64,000 bases of DNA from Guillardia theta CCMP2712 (taxonomy: Eukaryota > Cryptophyceae > Pyrenomonadales > Geminigeraceae): NCBI RefSeq assembly GCF_000315625.1, contig NW_005434622.1:200883-264882 (forward strand), written 5' to 3'. Of the stretch, positions 25,201-37,100 are shown in pieces (within the stretch, counting starts at the first letter, position 1; every line of letters begins with the position of its first letter). Under the pieces are notes generated by a model. It made no database searches, was not told the origin of the DNA, and saw nothing but the letters and a program-made list of their open reading frames with translations. Position numbers and translations under genes: made by a program.

Positions 25201-25791
25201 GGGTGGGGTAGGACTTTTACGATTGGCCAAGGGGGGGTGGGGCTATCATAGCGAACGATCACAGCAAACGTGAGAGGAAACAAAGGAGGAGGTAGAGGAA
25301 GAGGAAGAGGAAGAGGAAAGAAGAGGAAGAGGAAAGAAGAGAAAGAGAAGCAGGAAGAGGAACAGAGGGAAGGACAAAGCACGCAGGAGCGAGGACAAGA
25401 AGAATAACCAGGACAAAGGAGTCGTCCAGATCAGTATAAGTGAGTAGTTGGATCTGAAGAACAAAGAACAGTTGCATTTGCATTTGCCTGTGAGGTAGGA
25501 ACAATAGGAAAAACGAGGGGAATCAGGTCGACAATTCTTTGAGCTTAAACGAAACGGGTAGAAAGCAATCGTGCATCTCTCCCAGAGGTGGAAAGCTTGC
25601 GAGACAGCATAGCAGATACGCTCGTCGGAACTTCGTCAAGGCCCTTCGTCTGAGATCTGGAGGGTCCATGCGATCTGGAGTAACACGGAGTTGTTCTTCT
25701 CCGTAGCATCAAGAGGATCGTTGCAGGTGAAAGAGACCGGAGAAGTCACTGTTGTGAGGGGCTGATGCTCTGACGATCAATCAAGCTGAAG
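22218..25791. other. Large divergent intergenic island (3.6 kb)
   Basis: No convincing gene. To about 22900 the plus strand is C-rich. From about 22970 to 25240 it switches to G-run words (GGGTGGGGGGTGGGG, GGTAGGGTAGG) with very many GTACC/GGTACC/CCGGTAC words. The inverted AT-rich repeat copy lies at 23723-23760. A purine-rich GAAGAGGAAGAGG run lies at about 25285-25370. Open frames here are short or follow the repeat composition. Confidence 0.6.
23723..23760 (-). repeat. Dispersed AT-rich repeat, copy 2 (inverted)
   Basis: Reverse complement of the 38-bp sequence at 3346-3383, with a single G/A difference, 20 kb away and in another divergent intergenic island. Confidence 0.85.
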
Positions 25792-26499
25792 ATGAGCCGC
25801 CAAGATTTTGGTGCGAACAATGAACAGCCTACATTGGCAGACGCTGCTTCGAGGGGGATGCAGGAACTCAGGATATCGTCGGAGGCATCGGGGGATTCGG
25901 TCTCGGTGAAAGCTTCTCCGCCACCGCATGCCGCTACCATTCGCGGCAGTGCGATGACGAGAAAGTTAGAAAGACTGCGCAATGCCGAGCAACAGCTCCC
26001 CGGGGAGGGGGTCAAGAGCTGGCCGCTCTTGCAGCAGCACACGGAGACAAAGAGCTGTGGACATGGAACGTGTGCGCTGGTCGGGTATTGCCTACGGCAG
26101 ACTCCGAAGAAAACTTTTGCAGCTCAAACTGAAACGAAAGTGAAAGCAGTGGAGGCCCAGGACCTGCCAGGAGCTGCGTCGCTGACCTATCCCATTCGGA
26201 ATGTCCACCATGTGGACCCGCACGTTCTGAAAGCTGCAAGAGAATGCACGGAGGCCACGCAGAGGAGCCCCCATGCTAACCCCGCTCGCAGGATCGAGTC
26301 GATCAGCATCAAGGACCTGGTAATTGACAGAACTCCGAGTGAGGCTCGGAGGTTTTACCTTCGTCGTCGTTATTTTGGGAAGCTGGACAAGAAGACGCTG
26401 ACGAAACGAGTTCACTCGGAAGGAGGGATGCTGATGGAATGCATAGAGGCAGCGAGGAAGAGGATGAAACGCGACGAGGCTGGGCAGGCCAACCCCTGA
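25792..26499 (+). CDS. Hypothetical protein, single exon, 235 aa
   Basis: Open frame from MSRQDFGANNEQPTL to TGA 26499. It is non-repetitive, mildly basic, with a strongly basic C-terminal third (RRFYLRRRYFGKLDKKTLTK, then AARKRMKRDEA) that suggests nucleic-acid or nuclear association. I recognise no family. It starts after the largest island and ends 114 bp from the convergent kynurenine monooxygenase stop. Confidence 0.55.
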   Translation: MSRQDFGANNEQPTLADAASRGMQELRISSEASGDSVSVKASPPPHAATIRGSAMTRKLERLRNAEQQLPGEGVKSWPLLQQHTETKSCGHGTCALVGYCLRQTPKKTFAAQTETKVKAVEAQDLPGAASLTYPIRNVHHVDPHVLKAARECTEATQRSPHANPARRIESISIKDLVIDRTPSEARRFYLRRRYFGKLDKKTLTKRVHSEGGMLMECIEAARKRMKRDEAGQANP

Positions 26500-26613
26500 G
26501 GAGCAGGTGTTGTTGGATAACAAGTTGTTAGGTGTAGTGCAACTTGCATAAATGTGTCTTGACTTATGGTAACAAAGAAGAAGAGTTTGAAGAACACAAG
26601 TGCGAGCTCCTGG

Positions 26614-27908
26614 TTATCTCCGAAATCCTCGCATCGCTGAGCTGCAAGCCAGGATTCCACCTAGGACGGTCAGGGAAGCGAAGGCCGCAGCCAAGATGCG
26701 ATCTTGAACGCTGGCACGTCTGAGAGCTTCGTGGTAGGGGATGCGGGTGAAAGTGACCTGCCGTAAGACTTGAATGGGAGGAAGAGGAAGAAAGGAGGAG
26801 GTGAAAGAGAGAAGCTGATAGTACAAGTGGGCCAGCGAAGACGGAGAGGCGGTACATGCAGAAGAAAGTTGGAGGATGACGAGAGGGAGGAAGTTGATAC
26901 CATGGTGTAGAGCGGAATCCACTTTCCCGGAAAGATATCTTCAAGCAACCAATCTACCTTCTATTCATCATTGTCAGCTTCACCTCACGAGCATCAGGAA
27001 AGGGGGCAGGGGAGGGGGGGAGGGGAGGAGGGCAGGGGAGTGATGGGGGAAGGGGAGGTGAAGAGGGGAAAGGATGAGAGTGCAGGAGCATGCTTGAGTA
27101 GATTCGCTCGCCTTCTTCATGATGAACAACTTTGAGTTGGTCTTGCTCTGCATCTCCTTGTGGTTTTGAATAGAAGCTTGCACCTGCCCCCAGGTGTGAG
27201 AGGTGGGAGAGCAGCAGGATGGCAGGATGGCAGGAGGATGGCAGGAGGAGAGGAGGACAGGTATGGAGGAGGAGAGGAGGAGCAAGGGAGTGAGGGATCG
27301 AGCAGGTTGAGGACGATGGCGAGGCCGGAGAGGGATGGAGCAAGTTCTAGGGCAGGAGTACCAGCCCCCTGCGAGAAGGAACGAGCTCCTTGGACAGGTC
27401 AGCGAAGGTAGCGAGGAAGTCCCCCCCTCGCTCCTCGAGCAGCTCATCCTGCGACACGTGGTGAGATGGGAAGAAGAGATGGAAGAAAGAGAGAGGAGAG
27501 ATCATATGCAAGAAAAGAAAACGAATGAGCAGAGGGAGAGGAGTGAAGAGAGGGGTGCAGGTAGAGTGAGGAAGAGGAGNNNNNNNNNNNNNNNNNNNNN
27601 NNNNNNNNNNNNNNNNNNNNNNNNNNNNNNNNNNNNNNNNNNNNNNNNNNNNNNNNNNNNNNNNNNNNNNNNNNNNNNNCGTGGAGGAGGAGGAGGAGGA
27701 GGAGAAGTGAGAGACAGGTGGGATGAGGAGTGCAGAGGAGGGTGATAGGAGAGCCGGGAGAGAAGGGTGGAGCGTTAAGAGCGAAGGGAGCGAAGGGATT
27801 GAGAGGCAGGGGAATGAGAGCAGGAGAGATTGGTGAGGAGAACCTTGTGATGCCAGGGATCGCAAGTAATGCTCAAGAGGGGACTGAAAGACCAAGTCAA
27901 TGCCGAGA

Positions 27909-27954
<46 letters not shown>

Positions 27955-30717
27955 CGACGACGACGACGACGACGATGATGACGATGATGATGATGACGAT
28001 GACGATGATGACAATGATGATGATATGACGATGCTTGTGTCTCTAGTATGTGTTTCATCTTTCTAACTCTAACTCTAACTCTAACTCTAACTCTAACTCT
28101 AACTCTAACTCTAACTCCATTTTCATCTCCATCTTCCTCCCTACCTCATTGGATTGCCGAAGAAGTCCTCGACAAGTGTTGGCATCAGGGCAAAGTTGTC
28201 AGCTGAAGCCCAAACGTGAGAAGTAAAAACAATCGCAAACAGAAGCAAAAGTCAAGAAACGAAAGACAAGTCAGGAAGTTGCACCAAGGTTTCAAATCAG
28301 CAAGATCCCACCTGCGACATCCGGAAACCATTCTTGGAAGAAAGCTATGCGAAAGATGAATGTCAAGGGGAGGACATGAAAGAAATGAATGAAGACGAGG
28401 GAGAGCAGAGGACACGAGGAGATGACAAGAGAGAAGCGACGGGAGGAGGGCGTGAGAGGAGGGAGCAGAGGAGAAGGGAGGAGGAGGAGGAGGAGGAGGA
28501 GGAGGAGGAGGAGGAGGAAGGAGGAGGACGAGATGGCGAAGTTTGTGTCGGTTGTCTTACACTTGAGTTGCTCTGGCGTCTTGATCTTCTCGATCTCTTC
28601 GAAGGATATGAAGAGAGTGGCTGTGAAAGATTTGTCCGCGTTGGGAAGAGCTGCAGGTGAAGTCAAACAGACTCCCTCCCCAACCACCCTCGTTCATTTG
28701 CAGAGTTTCCTCCCTCCTCCTTCCTCCCTTTCCTCGTCGCTCCTGCATCCCTCGTCCCTTCCTCCGCTCTGCTGTTCCCCTTTTCTCTCCACCACCTCCC
28801 TGCTCCCTGCTCCCTGCTCCCTGCTCCCTCTCCTTCTGCAACTAGTCGCTCACCGATCAGCATGAATTCTTCTCTCGGCCAAATGTGCAGAGCCTGCCGG
28901 CCCGTCAGACGTCACAAGTCTTGCTGAGCTCAAACCACCCGCGCGTGCATGGCGAAGTCTCCGGCAGGTGTTGGGGGGATAGTGAGCTCCTGGCAAGAGC
29001 AGGTGAGGAGGGAGAGGGAGAGGGAGAGGGAGAGGGAGAGGAAGAGGAAGAGGGAGAGAGAGCACGAGCACAGGAAGACACACCTTGTACCCTGTTGTGA
29101 TGTACTCGCGTGAGAAGTTCATGCGCTCTACCCTTGCAAGAGCCTCTCGCACCTGCGTGAGTAGATGAGCTTGCTGCCTGCAAACGGTCCACCCCTCCTT
29201 GATCTCGTCCTCATCTTACAAAAGCTCCTCCCGTCCTCATCCTCCTCCTCCTCCTTCCTCCCTCCTCTCCTTCTTCATCTCCTCCTCCCCCCTCCTCCTT
29301 CGTCTCCTCCTCCCCACCCTCCCTACTCTCCTCCTACCTCTACTCCTTACTGTCTTCCTCTCCCATGTCCAGATCACTTCCGTCCTTTCCTCCTCCATAA
29401 ATCGCGTTGTAATCCTCCTGCTCCTCACCTTTGAGAACGCGCCATCGGCTCCGATGACGCATCTCGCCTTGACCGAGCTCCTGTCGCCCTCCTTGCCCGT
29501 CACATTCACCACGTTGGCAGACGAGTCGAAGGATTCGAACTGGAAGCGCAAGGAAGGTCAGAGGAGCAGCAAAGATTGCAAGTGGTGAGGGAGGGAGGCA
29601 GAGGCAGAGAAGGGGCGGAAGAAGGGGAGGAGGTGCGAGGGAGAGTGCGCTGAATTATTCTTTCAACATGAAGAGAGAAATAGACAAGAACAAACGCAAG
29701 AGACGAACAGAAGGAGATGAGGAGAGACGAACTTTCACCTTCTTCTCGAACTCTACCGACACGTTGGGCATCCCTTCGATCTCCTCTAGCAGCGCAAAGT
29801 TGAGGTCCTCCCGGGAGATGGAGAAAATGGCGTGACCGGGCCTGTCAGGCAGTGAGGGAGGAGAAGGAGGATATCGGGGATACAAGGAAACGATGGTCGA
29901 GGGGAGGGCGAAGAGACCAGGTGGGATCATGGACGAGAACAAAAGGAGGGGAAGGATGGGAGAAATAAACTGCGAGAAAAGAGCCAGACAGCAGAGGCTT
30001 GCGACTGAGACACTGGATGGACGCAGGCAGGAAGGAATAGGAGGGAGGTAAGGGAGAAGGGAGGGAGCGAGGGAGCGAGGCAGGGAGAGGAGGGAGGGAG
30101 GCAGGGAGAGGAGGGAGGGAGAGAAGGAGGAAGAGAGGGAGGAAGAGAGGGAGCGAGGCAGGGAGGGAGGGAGAGAGGGAGGGAGAGAGGGAGGGAGAGA
30201 GGGAGGGAGACAAGACAAGCGTGACGCTGGCCACGAGGAAGAGCTACCTGTGGTCGTAAGGCTGCAACACGCTCTTGTTCTTGTCAGCTTCTCCAGGAGG
30301 ATGTATCATCCTTCCTTCCATCGCGATCGCCTGCTCCATCACCTTCCCTTCCATCCCGATCTTCCTCAGCGCACAGAGGCCGCGGTGGGACAGCGCCAGG
30401 TTGATAGACCTCTTGGTGGTGTTGCACAGCATGCCATGAAGGCCGTTTACATCTGCATCGTCCACATCACCTCCCCTCCCAGGAGCAGCAGGAGTAGCAG
30501 GAGCAGCAGGAGCAGCAGGAGCAGCAGGAGCAGCAGGAGCAGCAGGAGCAGCAGGAGCAGGAACCAAGCTCTCACCCTGCTGCGAAGACCTTCGAGGGTC
30601 CTGTCGCCCCTCATACAGCTGCACTCGGCATCCTCGTCTCCCCATGAGGATCGCTGCCATGGACCCCACAAGCCCCGCCCCGATGATCACCACAGGCTCT
30701 TGATTCGTTTCCGCCAT
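26614..30717 (-). CDS. KMO: Kynurenine 3-monooxygenase (FAD-dependent), interrupted by assembly gap
   Basis: Converts L-kynurenine to 3-hydroxykynurenine with NADPH and O2, normally at the mitochondrial outer membrane. Exons in order (minus strand): VVIIGAGLVGSMAAILMGRR, the GxGxxG FAD site, at 30717-30576; RSINLALSHRGLCALRK at 30452-30247; FSISREDLNFALLEEIEG near 29850; CVIGADGAFSK near 29440; REALARVERMNFSREYITTG near 29150; ELTIPPTPAGDFAMHAR near 28980; ALHIWPREEFMLI near 28880; ALPNADKSFTATLFISFEE near 28650; FFQEWFPDVA near 28340; DNFALMPTLVEDFFGNPM near 28200; ITCDPWHHK near 27860; DELLEERGGDFLATFADLSK near 27450; NHKEMQSKTNSKLFIMKK near 27160; LLEDIFPGKWIPLYTM near 26930. The end carries a hydrophobic anchor (LAAAFASLTVLGGILAC). 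The conserved GDAAH segment is not visible and should fall at or beside the N gap. Confidence 0.92.
27580..27679. other. Assembly gap (100 N)
   Basis: Exactly 100 unknown bases, probably a fixed-length placeholder, flanked by purine-rich low-complexity sequence inside the kynurenine 3-monooxygenase gene. Confidence 0.99.
27909..28026. repeat. (GAT/GAC)n microsatellite
   Basis: Mixed GAT and GAC triplets within an intron of the minus-strand monooxygenase gene. Confidence 0.95.
28063..28117. repeat. (CTAACT)n interstitial telomere-like repeat
   Basis: About nine perfect copies of CTAACT; on the minus strand AGTTAG, a TTAGAG-type hexamer differing from TTAGGG by one base. It lies in an intron of the monooxygenase gene next to the GAT/GAC repeat. 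Confidence 0.93.
30481..30560. repeat. (GGAGCA)n hexanucleotide repeat in intron
   Basis: About thirteen copies of AGGAGCAGC-type units in the first intron of the minus-strand monooxygenase gene; pyrimidine-rich on the coding strand. Confidence 0.93.
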
Positions 30718-33700
30718 GTTGTCGATGCTGCTCTAGCGTCAAGTTTCTTTGTTATCTCCAGCTCCCCCACCTGCTCCCATCGCTCGCACTCCCTCATCCT
30801 TCCTCTTCCCTTCCCGTCTCCTCCCCCTTGTCGCCCACACTGCTGAACTACAATTCGCTGGCGTGCTTCCTTCCTAACTTTCCCATCACGACCCATAGTC
30901 TCAATCTCCTCGGTGCTTCTCATGTTTCACGTCTTTCTACTTTCTAGAGCACGATACCACTTCTCCTCCCTCCCTCCACCAGCCGTGCCCTCCATCTCCC
31001 CTTCTCCTCACTGTCGTGCTGTTCCTGTAACGAGGTTCTTCTCTTCGTGTTTCCTCCATACTCCGTCCAACCTCATGAGCCACATTGCTCCACTCCACAC
31101 CACATGCTTCTAGTCTCTCTTCCTTGTGCTCTCCTCTTCTTCTGCCTCTCCCTTCCTCTCCTTCTTCTTCTCCTTCCCGCTTCATGTTCGCACGAGTGTT
31201 TTGCTTACTTACATCACAAACAAAAAAAAAACTTTCAAGCACAGGTTTTACACAGCCGCCGGCCTTGCCAACGGTTCAACGGTTGCCACTGAACTTTCAG
31301 CCCCGGCCGTTGAAGGCCAAGTCACCGTGGCAGTGCGCCTCAGCCGAGTCACTGGGCAGGCCGGGCACGCCGCCGCCCCGGCCCGGGCCTGTACTACCGT
31401 GCCGGTACTCCGGGGGTGACGGTACCCGGTACTATTACCGTACCGCGAGCCCTAGGCTGAGTCAGTGGTCGGGCCGCAAAGCCGCCGGGGAGGGACTGTC
31501 GCCACAGGCCCGGGGCCATCCCGGCGGCCATGATCCGGCGAGCCTGAAGACTCAGTGACTCGGAAAGTCATAGTGATCACTACACTGTGACACGGCCGCC
31601 CCGCGGCCGCCGGCCCGGTGTACTCGATGAGGCTCTCCTACTACCGGAACTTCGGAATGTGACGCGGCCCGCGATGATGGCAGCGAAGCCTGGGACAGGG
31701 AGGCCTTGAGTGAGCTGACGAACAATCCTGGACCGGAGTAGTCACGCGGCCGGGCCCGGCCTGGCCGCCGGGTCGGGCCCAGTGCCGCTGCCCAGTGAGA
31801 GTCGGACTGAGGCTCAGGCCCGAGGCTGTGAGGGGCGATGCAATGAGGCGGGCTTGCCCTCATCATCCAGTAGCGCCGGTACGGTTCGGACGGTTACCAG
31901 AAAGCCCGCGGGCCCTGTCGTAAAGATCTCCTTTAAAACCCGAGTTATAGTTTTTAAAAGAATTGGGAGGCAAAAAAAAAAAGCCATCGGTAATGGAGCA
32001 AGGAGGCGGGGCTGTAGGGGGCTGCAGTACCGCTAGTACCCCTGGCCTCCTCCTACATATCCAACTTATAGATGGGTGGGGTACATTCCTTATCAAAAAA
32101 ACTGCTTCCACATCTGGAAGCAGACTCAAGCTTTTTTTCCGGCCCTAACCACCCCTCCCATGAACAATACTACCCTACCTCCCATGTCCTAGCTCAAAGT
32201 GTTTCTCCCACCCACCCTCGTTTTCATACTATCACCTCAGCCGTTCATCACCCCACCCCAGGGATCAATAGACGCCTTCAATACCACCCTCTTGATTTGA
32301 TACCTTTGCCAGTCCGAATGATCAAAATCACTCTCTCCACCCCTACCCCTGCTTCTGTGCCTTCCTGCCCCTGCAGAGGGAGGTTGTGCCTGTGGATGCA
32401 AGTCACGGGGATACCTCGTGACCCCCAACCTACCCCCGTTTCCAACCAGAAACCAATGAACAGCAACCACCACCCCACTTTCATCACCACCCCGCCCCCC
32501 TTATCTCCGATTCGTTAAAAGTCCCCCGTTATGGGAGGGGTGGGGTAAAGTACCCACCCATGTGATTTATTGTACTGGTTTAAATTACGACCTGGTCATT
32601 GGTCAGCACCCCTCATTTCTCCTCCCCACACCCACCCTTTGATCTCTGTCAATCAAATGGATCCCTTCAGGGTCTGTACCCCAACCCCTGGTTCACGAAC
32701 CCACACCCACCCAGACCAGAAGGGTACCACCGGGCTTCTCCCATATTTTACACTCAGTGGATAGGGGCATTACCCTCAAGGGGTGGGTGGTGCTCCCTTC
32801 CTGGTGACTGTCACGATCATGTCAACTCGCCAGAACTATTGTCCACCCCACCCACCCATAGGGATCCATAGATGTACCCCACCCTCGACCACATACCTAC
32901 CCCTACCCACTTCAGAATGAAGTCACCCAAGCACGTCCATTGTCTGCGAAGTCTGCCATGTGGCTGCTTTCTTTCCCTCCACCCCAGTACCCCACCCATT
33001 CACATGCAAATTGTATAGCAAATCACCCGGTTGCGCGTTGGGGAACCTCGTTCCTTCCACAACCTCTTGTACCCCACCCCTCTAGCTCACAATCAATTTC
33101 TCCCCACCCACCTATGTACCCATCAACCCCACCTCACTGATGATGTACACTATTGGGTACCCCACCCTTAAAAGTTGCCATGGTCCGAACGAGCGTCGTT
33201 TGCCTTCTGCTCACGGTGACTCCAGTACCCACCCCCCTAGTAATCTGTTCACAGATGACACGACCCCCCTGTTCTTGGAGCCGGTTTCTTCAACATTTCT
33301 CCCCCACCCTACCCCTAGCACAGTGATATTTGACCCCACCCACCCCATCAAGCCCCCCTTCACCGGTGCATCCTCCCCTCTGCTCCTTCCCGCTCACCCG
33401 CACCCTGCTCGCTCCCCCTCCCCCCCCTTGCTCCTTGGCCGCTATCCCATAGAAGATCGAGCATTTCCTGTCTCGTCCTCTTTCTATCTCTCCTTCTTCC
33501 TAACACTTCCGCATCATCTCTTGTTACTCTCACTCTCACTCGCCCTGCGCGCCTTGACCTTCTCAATCGAAGTTACTTCGTCGCCTTGCTTTACTTCAAC
33601 CCTGTTTGAGAGCTGATTGCTTCAACCCTGTTTGAGAGCTGACTTTGATGCAACGATTCTACTTGAATCTTGTTCCCGTGTTTGATCTGTAATTTTTGTT

Positions 33701-34180
33701 TCAATATTTGATGTTATCTTCTTTATGGGCTTAATTTCTTCCAGGTTGGCAACCTGATATACCTCATTAGTATCAGTTACACGAGGAGTATCTTCGTTTT
33801 AATTTCGACCGAAGCATTCCCTTCCGTGTTTTGTGTATTCTACAAGTTCTTGGAATATGATATGATTTGGTTTACTTCCGATAATTGACGTTCGATCACT
33901 CTTTTTTTGACCTTCACTTGTGATCTGGGTACCCATATTGTCGAAACTTTGCCTGTCGCTTTTATTCCGATTCCTTGAGTTATGATCCTTTCTTGAGAAA
34001 CATGTGTCGGATATTGTCTTAATGCTCTATGTGTTGCTTGTAAACCAAGACGCTACGATTCTGATTGGACTTGCCAGATCCATCTGTATTCGACATTTTG
34101 CGAACCTTAGCAGTCCTTCAAGGCAACAGGGAATTCTTGTATCGTGGATCTTAAGCGAAGGGTCCAAAACGCTTCTTTGA
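30718..34180. other. Divergent intergenic island with large GC-rich patch
   Basis: Three zones. About 30720-31230 is mixed, pyrimidine-rich 5' flank of the monooxygenase. About 31250-31925 is an extremely GC-rich patch rich in CCGG, GGTACC and CAGTG/ACTGA words. About 31990-33450 is a C-run block (CCACCCCACCC, GGTACCCCACCC). From 33460 to 34180 the sequence is ordinary, T-rich, with a 23-bp duplication (33594-33616 and 33620-33642); this may be promoter or 5' UTR of the next gene. No gene is recognised. Confidence 0.6.
31250..31925. repeat. Large GC-rich dispersed patch
   Basis: The longest of five similar patches, with CGGCCC/CCGGGC words and GTGCCGGTACTCCGGGGGTG-like palindromic text, followed by a short AT-rich stretch. 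Confidence 0.55.
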
Positions 34181-37100
34181 ATGGAACAACAGCAGGCCTG
34201 GGCAAGGCAGTTAGCAGCCGCTCAGTCTGCTTCGAACAGTTCATCGTTAGGAATGAATCACAACAGTATCTCGGCGAGCTCGCCATTTGCCGGAGCAGGA
34301 ATCCCCTCGGGCCTCCTTTCAGGAATTAGCACCTCGCTTTCTGGTGGACTTGGAGCTGGAATCGGTCTTCAGAATGTTTCTGGGATCCAACAGCAGCTAT
34401 TCCAGAGCGCCGCTTCTCCAGCCAGTGCCTTCATGCAACAACAAGACGCCAACGATTTGGTGGGTTTGCTTGTTTACAGGAATTCATGTGATGCTTATTC
34501 TTCTTCAGATGGCTCATTTGAGGCAGTTGAATCCCAACGAGCTTGCATCACTCTTGGGCAACGGAGGGATGAATGTGTAAGTTTTGTGTTGAGAGTATCT
34601 TTGCTCCCAACCTTACTTGTGCATCGCAGGAATATCAGTGGCCTTCCTGGTGCAGGTGTGAAGAGGAAATAGAGAAGGTTGGGGTTAGCATAATGTGTTT
34701 TCCTTTGAAAAGCAGGGCTTGGCCTCCAGGGTCTGCAAGGATTGCCAGCTCACCTGCAGGTACACCAATGTTTTTTCTCTGCCTCGCATGGTACAAAATG
34801 GTTTACAACCGTGCTTACAGCAAGCGGCATCGTCGCAAGGCTTGTCGTTGGACTCCTCTGCACTCTATGCGGCAGCTGTTTCAGGTAAACTGACAATTTT
34901 TCTTGTTGTCATCGCACTGGTTGAGCTAGATGTCAGGGAGAAATTCAGCACTAGGTGATCAGGGCTCTCAGCATGTGGCTTCGCAAATGGACCAAGTATG
35001 TTCAATCATGCCCGTTCGTATCCGCTTTTTACTTTCCTATTCCTTTGATTGAATCAGTTGGAGCAAAAGCAATCCCAACAGGTGACGCTTTCAGTATTGC
35101 TGATCTTCGTTGACTGAATGATTCAAGCAGAAGGAGGGAAGCATCAAACCTGTCGCACAACCAGCAAGCAAAGTAAAACAGGTCAGTGCGGTCACTTGGT
35201 TTGAAGTCAGAGTGAAAGACGCAAAAGGAGCCAAATGCTAATCGCTCCAAGGAAGTTCCGAAGGATGCGAAGCCGGTATTTGTCGCAGAATTCCGTATAA
35301 ACGATGATTTTGAGATTCAGTCCCAACCAACCAAGACTCCGACTTCGCAGGGACAGCTTTTTTCTGCACAGACAGTGCAACCGAATCGAGGTAGATTCTT
35401 TGCTTAATTCCAAACATGATGGTGAGGGCTTGATTCGTAGAATCTATTTCCGAGTCTTCGATCTTGCAGCAACAGCAGCAGCTTCAACAGTTGCAGGTAT
35501 TGAAAGTTTGTTTCAAAAATCTTGCTCTGTTTCTTATCGAGTCTTGTCTAGTTGCAACTTGCCCAGCAGCCACAACTTGCATCTCTCGGAGGTGATTTGT
35601 TCACTTTCCGCTGGATCTAGGTGGTCCGTCTAGCTTAATGCGCAACCAGGTGCCGATGCACTGCAGCATCTTCAACAACTGCAACAACAACTACAACAAC
35701 AACAACAATTGCTTCTCCTTCAACAACAGGTCAATAGATACTTTTATGTTTTCCCAAGTGTCTGTCTGTTTGCTTTCAAATCTCTGCCAATTTATGTGAT
35801 TTTTTCTTAACGTATTTTCGGTACCAACAGTGGGTGAGTCATGTGGACTTGTGGACTTTGCTCGATCTATCTCAGCCTAGTTTCTGAATGGTTCATACTG
35901 TGATCTCCAACTGATGAGCTCCACCATCACTAACAGGAGAAGGGTGGAGATGTTGGCAATGCAGCAGATCTTCACTTGGTATTCCAACTCTTAATGTAAT
36001 CGGATTTGATACCTGATTTGATTTTTGTTTGATTAGTTGCAACAACATTTGCAGCAGCAACTGCAGATGCAGGTACTTTCAATCTGGACAGCTTGACAAC
36101 CTTGGAGGAGCCGGAATTGATCTCGTTCACTTTAGTTGCAGCAGGGAGGTTCGCTCTCTCTTGGGGACTTAGGACTGGATCAACATCAGCTGCTTCAGCA
36201 GCTGCAACAGGTATAATGCCTACGGATGTTTCACCGTTGTCTTGACACTATTCTGGTGCTAGTTGCAAAACATTGGAGCCCAGGAGCAATTTGCTCGAGC
36301 CATCCAACAGCAAATCCAGGGACAACTGCAACAGCAGGTATGTGCACACTCGAGTGAAAGCTCGAGCTCTGTTTGAGCATCTGCTTCAGCTTCAGCTTCA
36401 ACTCCAGCAGCAGCTGCAGGAAGGTCATCCTCATCAACTAGCTCAGCTGCAGCTGCAGCTGCAACACCTACAGGGAGACGCAGCGAGCAGTGTGGTAACC
36501 TAGAACTGCTCTCATCCTTCAAACTCTTAGTTTTCGTTTCCCTCTAAAGCTCCAGCTCCAGCTCCAGCAGCAGCTCCAGCAGCAGCTCCTGCAGCAGGTA
36601 GCACCACAAGGATGCCAAGTGAATGGACTGAAGTTTGAATAGGCTGAGATGGGAGCCTCCGCCCAGCAGCTCCAGCTCCTGCAGCAACAGGTCAGACTCA
36701 GCCCATGCTTGCACTTCGAGTGTTTGACTGACTTGATCGCAGGCACAGCAGCATCTTCAGGTACTTCCTTCGTTGCCGCAGGATAGAAATGCGACATTGG
36801 CATATTTATGATTGCGACAGGATCCATCGGCTCTTGCTGGACTGACTCAAAGCCAACAGCTGCAACTGCAGCAGGCAATGTACATTATCATTCAGAGGCT
36901 GAAGCTGACATGGTCCCACAGCACATGCAGCAGTGGTCTGAGCAGCAGCGGCTCCAAGGTGGTGCTCAGGTTCACTTCAACTTTCCCCAGGATCCAACAG
37001 GGTGCTGACGGACTGTCAGTCACACTTGCAGCAACTGCTCCAATCTCAGCAGTCAGAGGTGCTGTGACCTTCTGGCTGACCTACTGCTCTGGTTGTGAGC

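Noticed and set aside
28063-28117. A true chromosome end
   Set aside because: The array is flanked on both sides by exons of one continuous gene, so it is internal.
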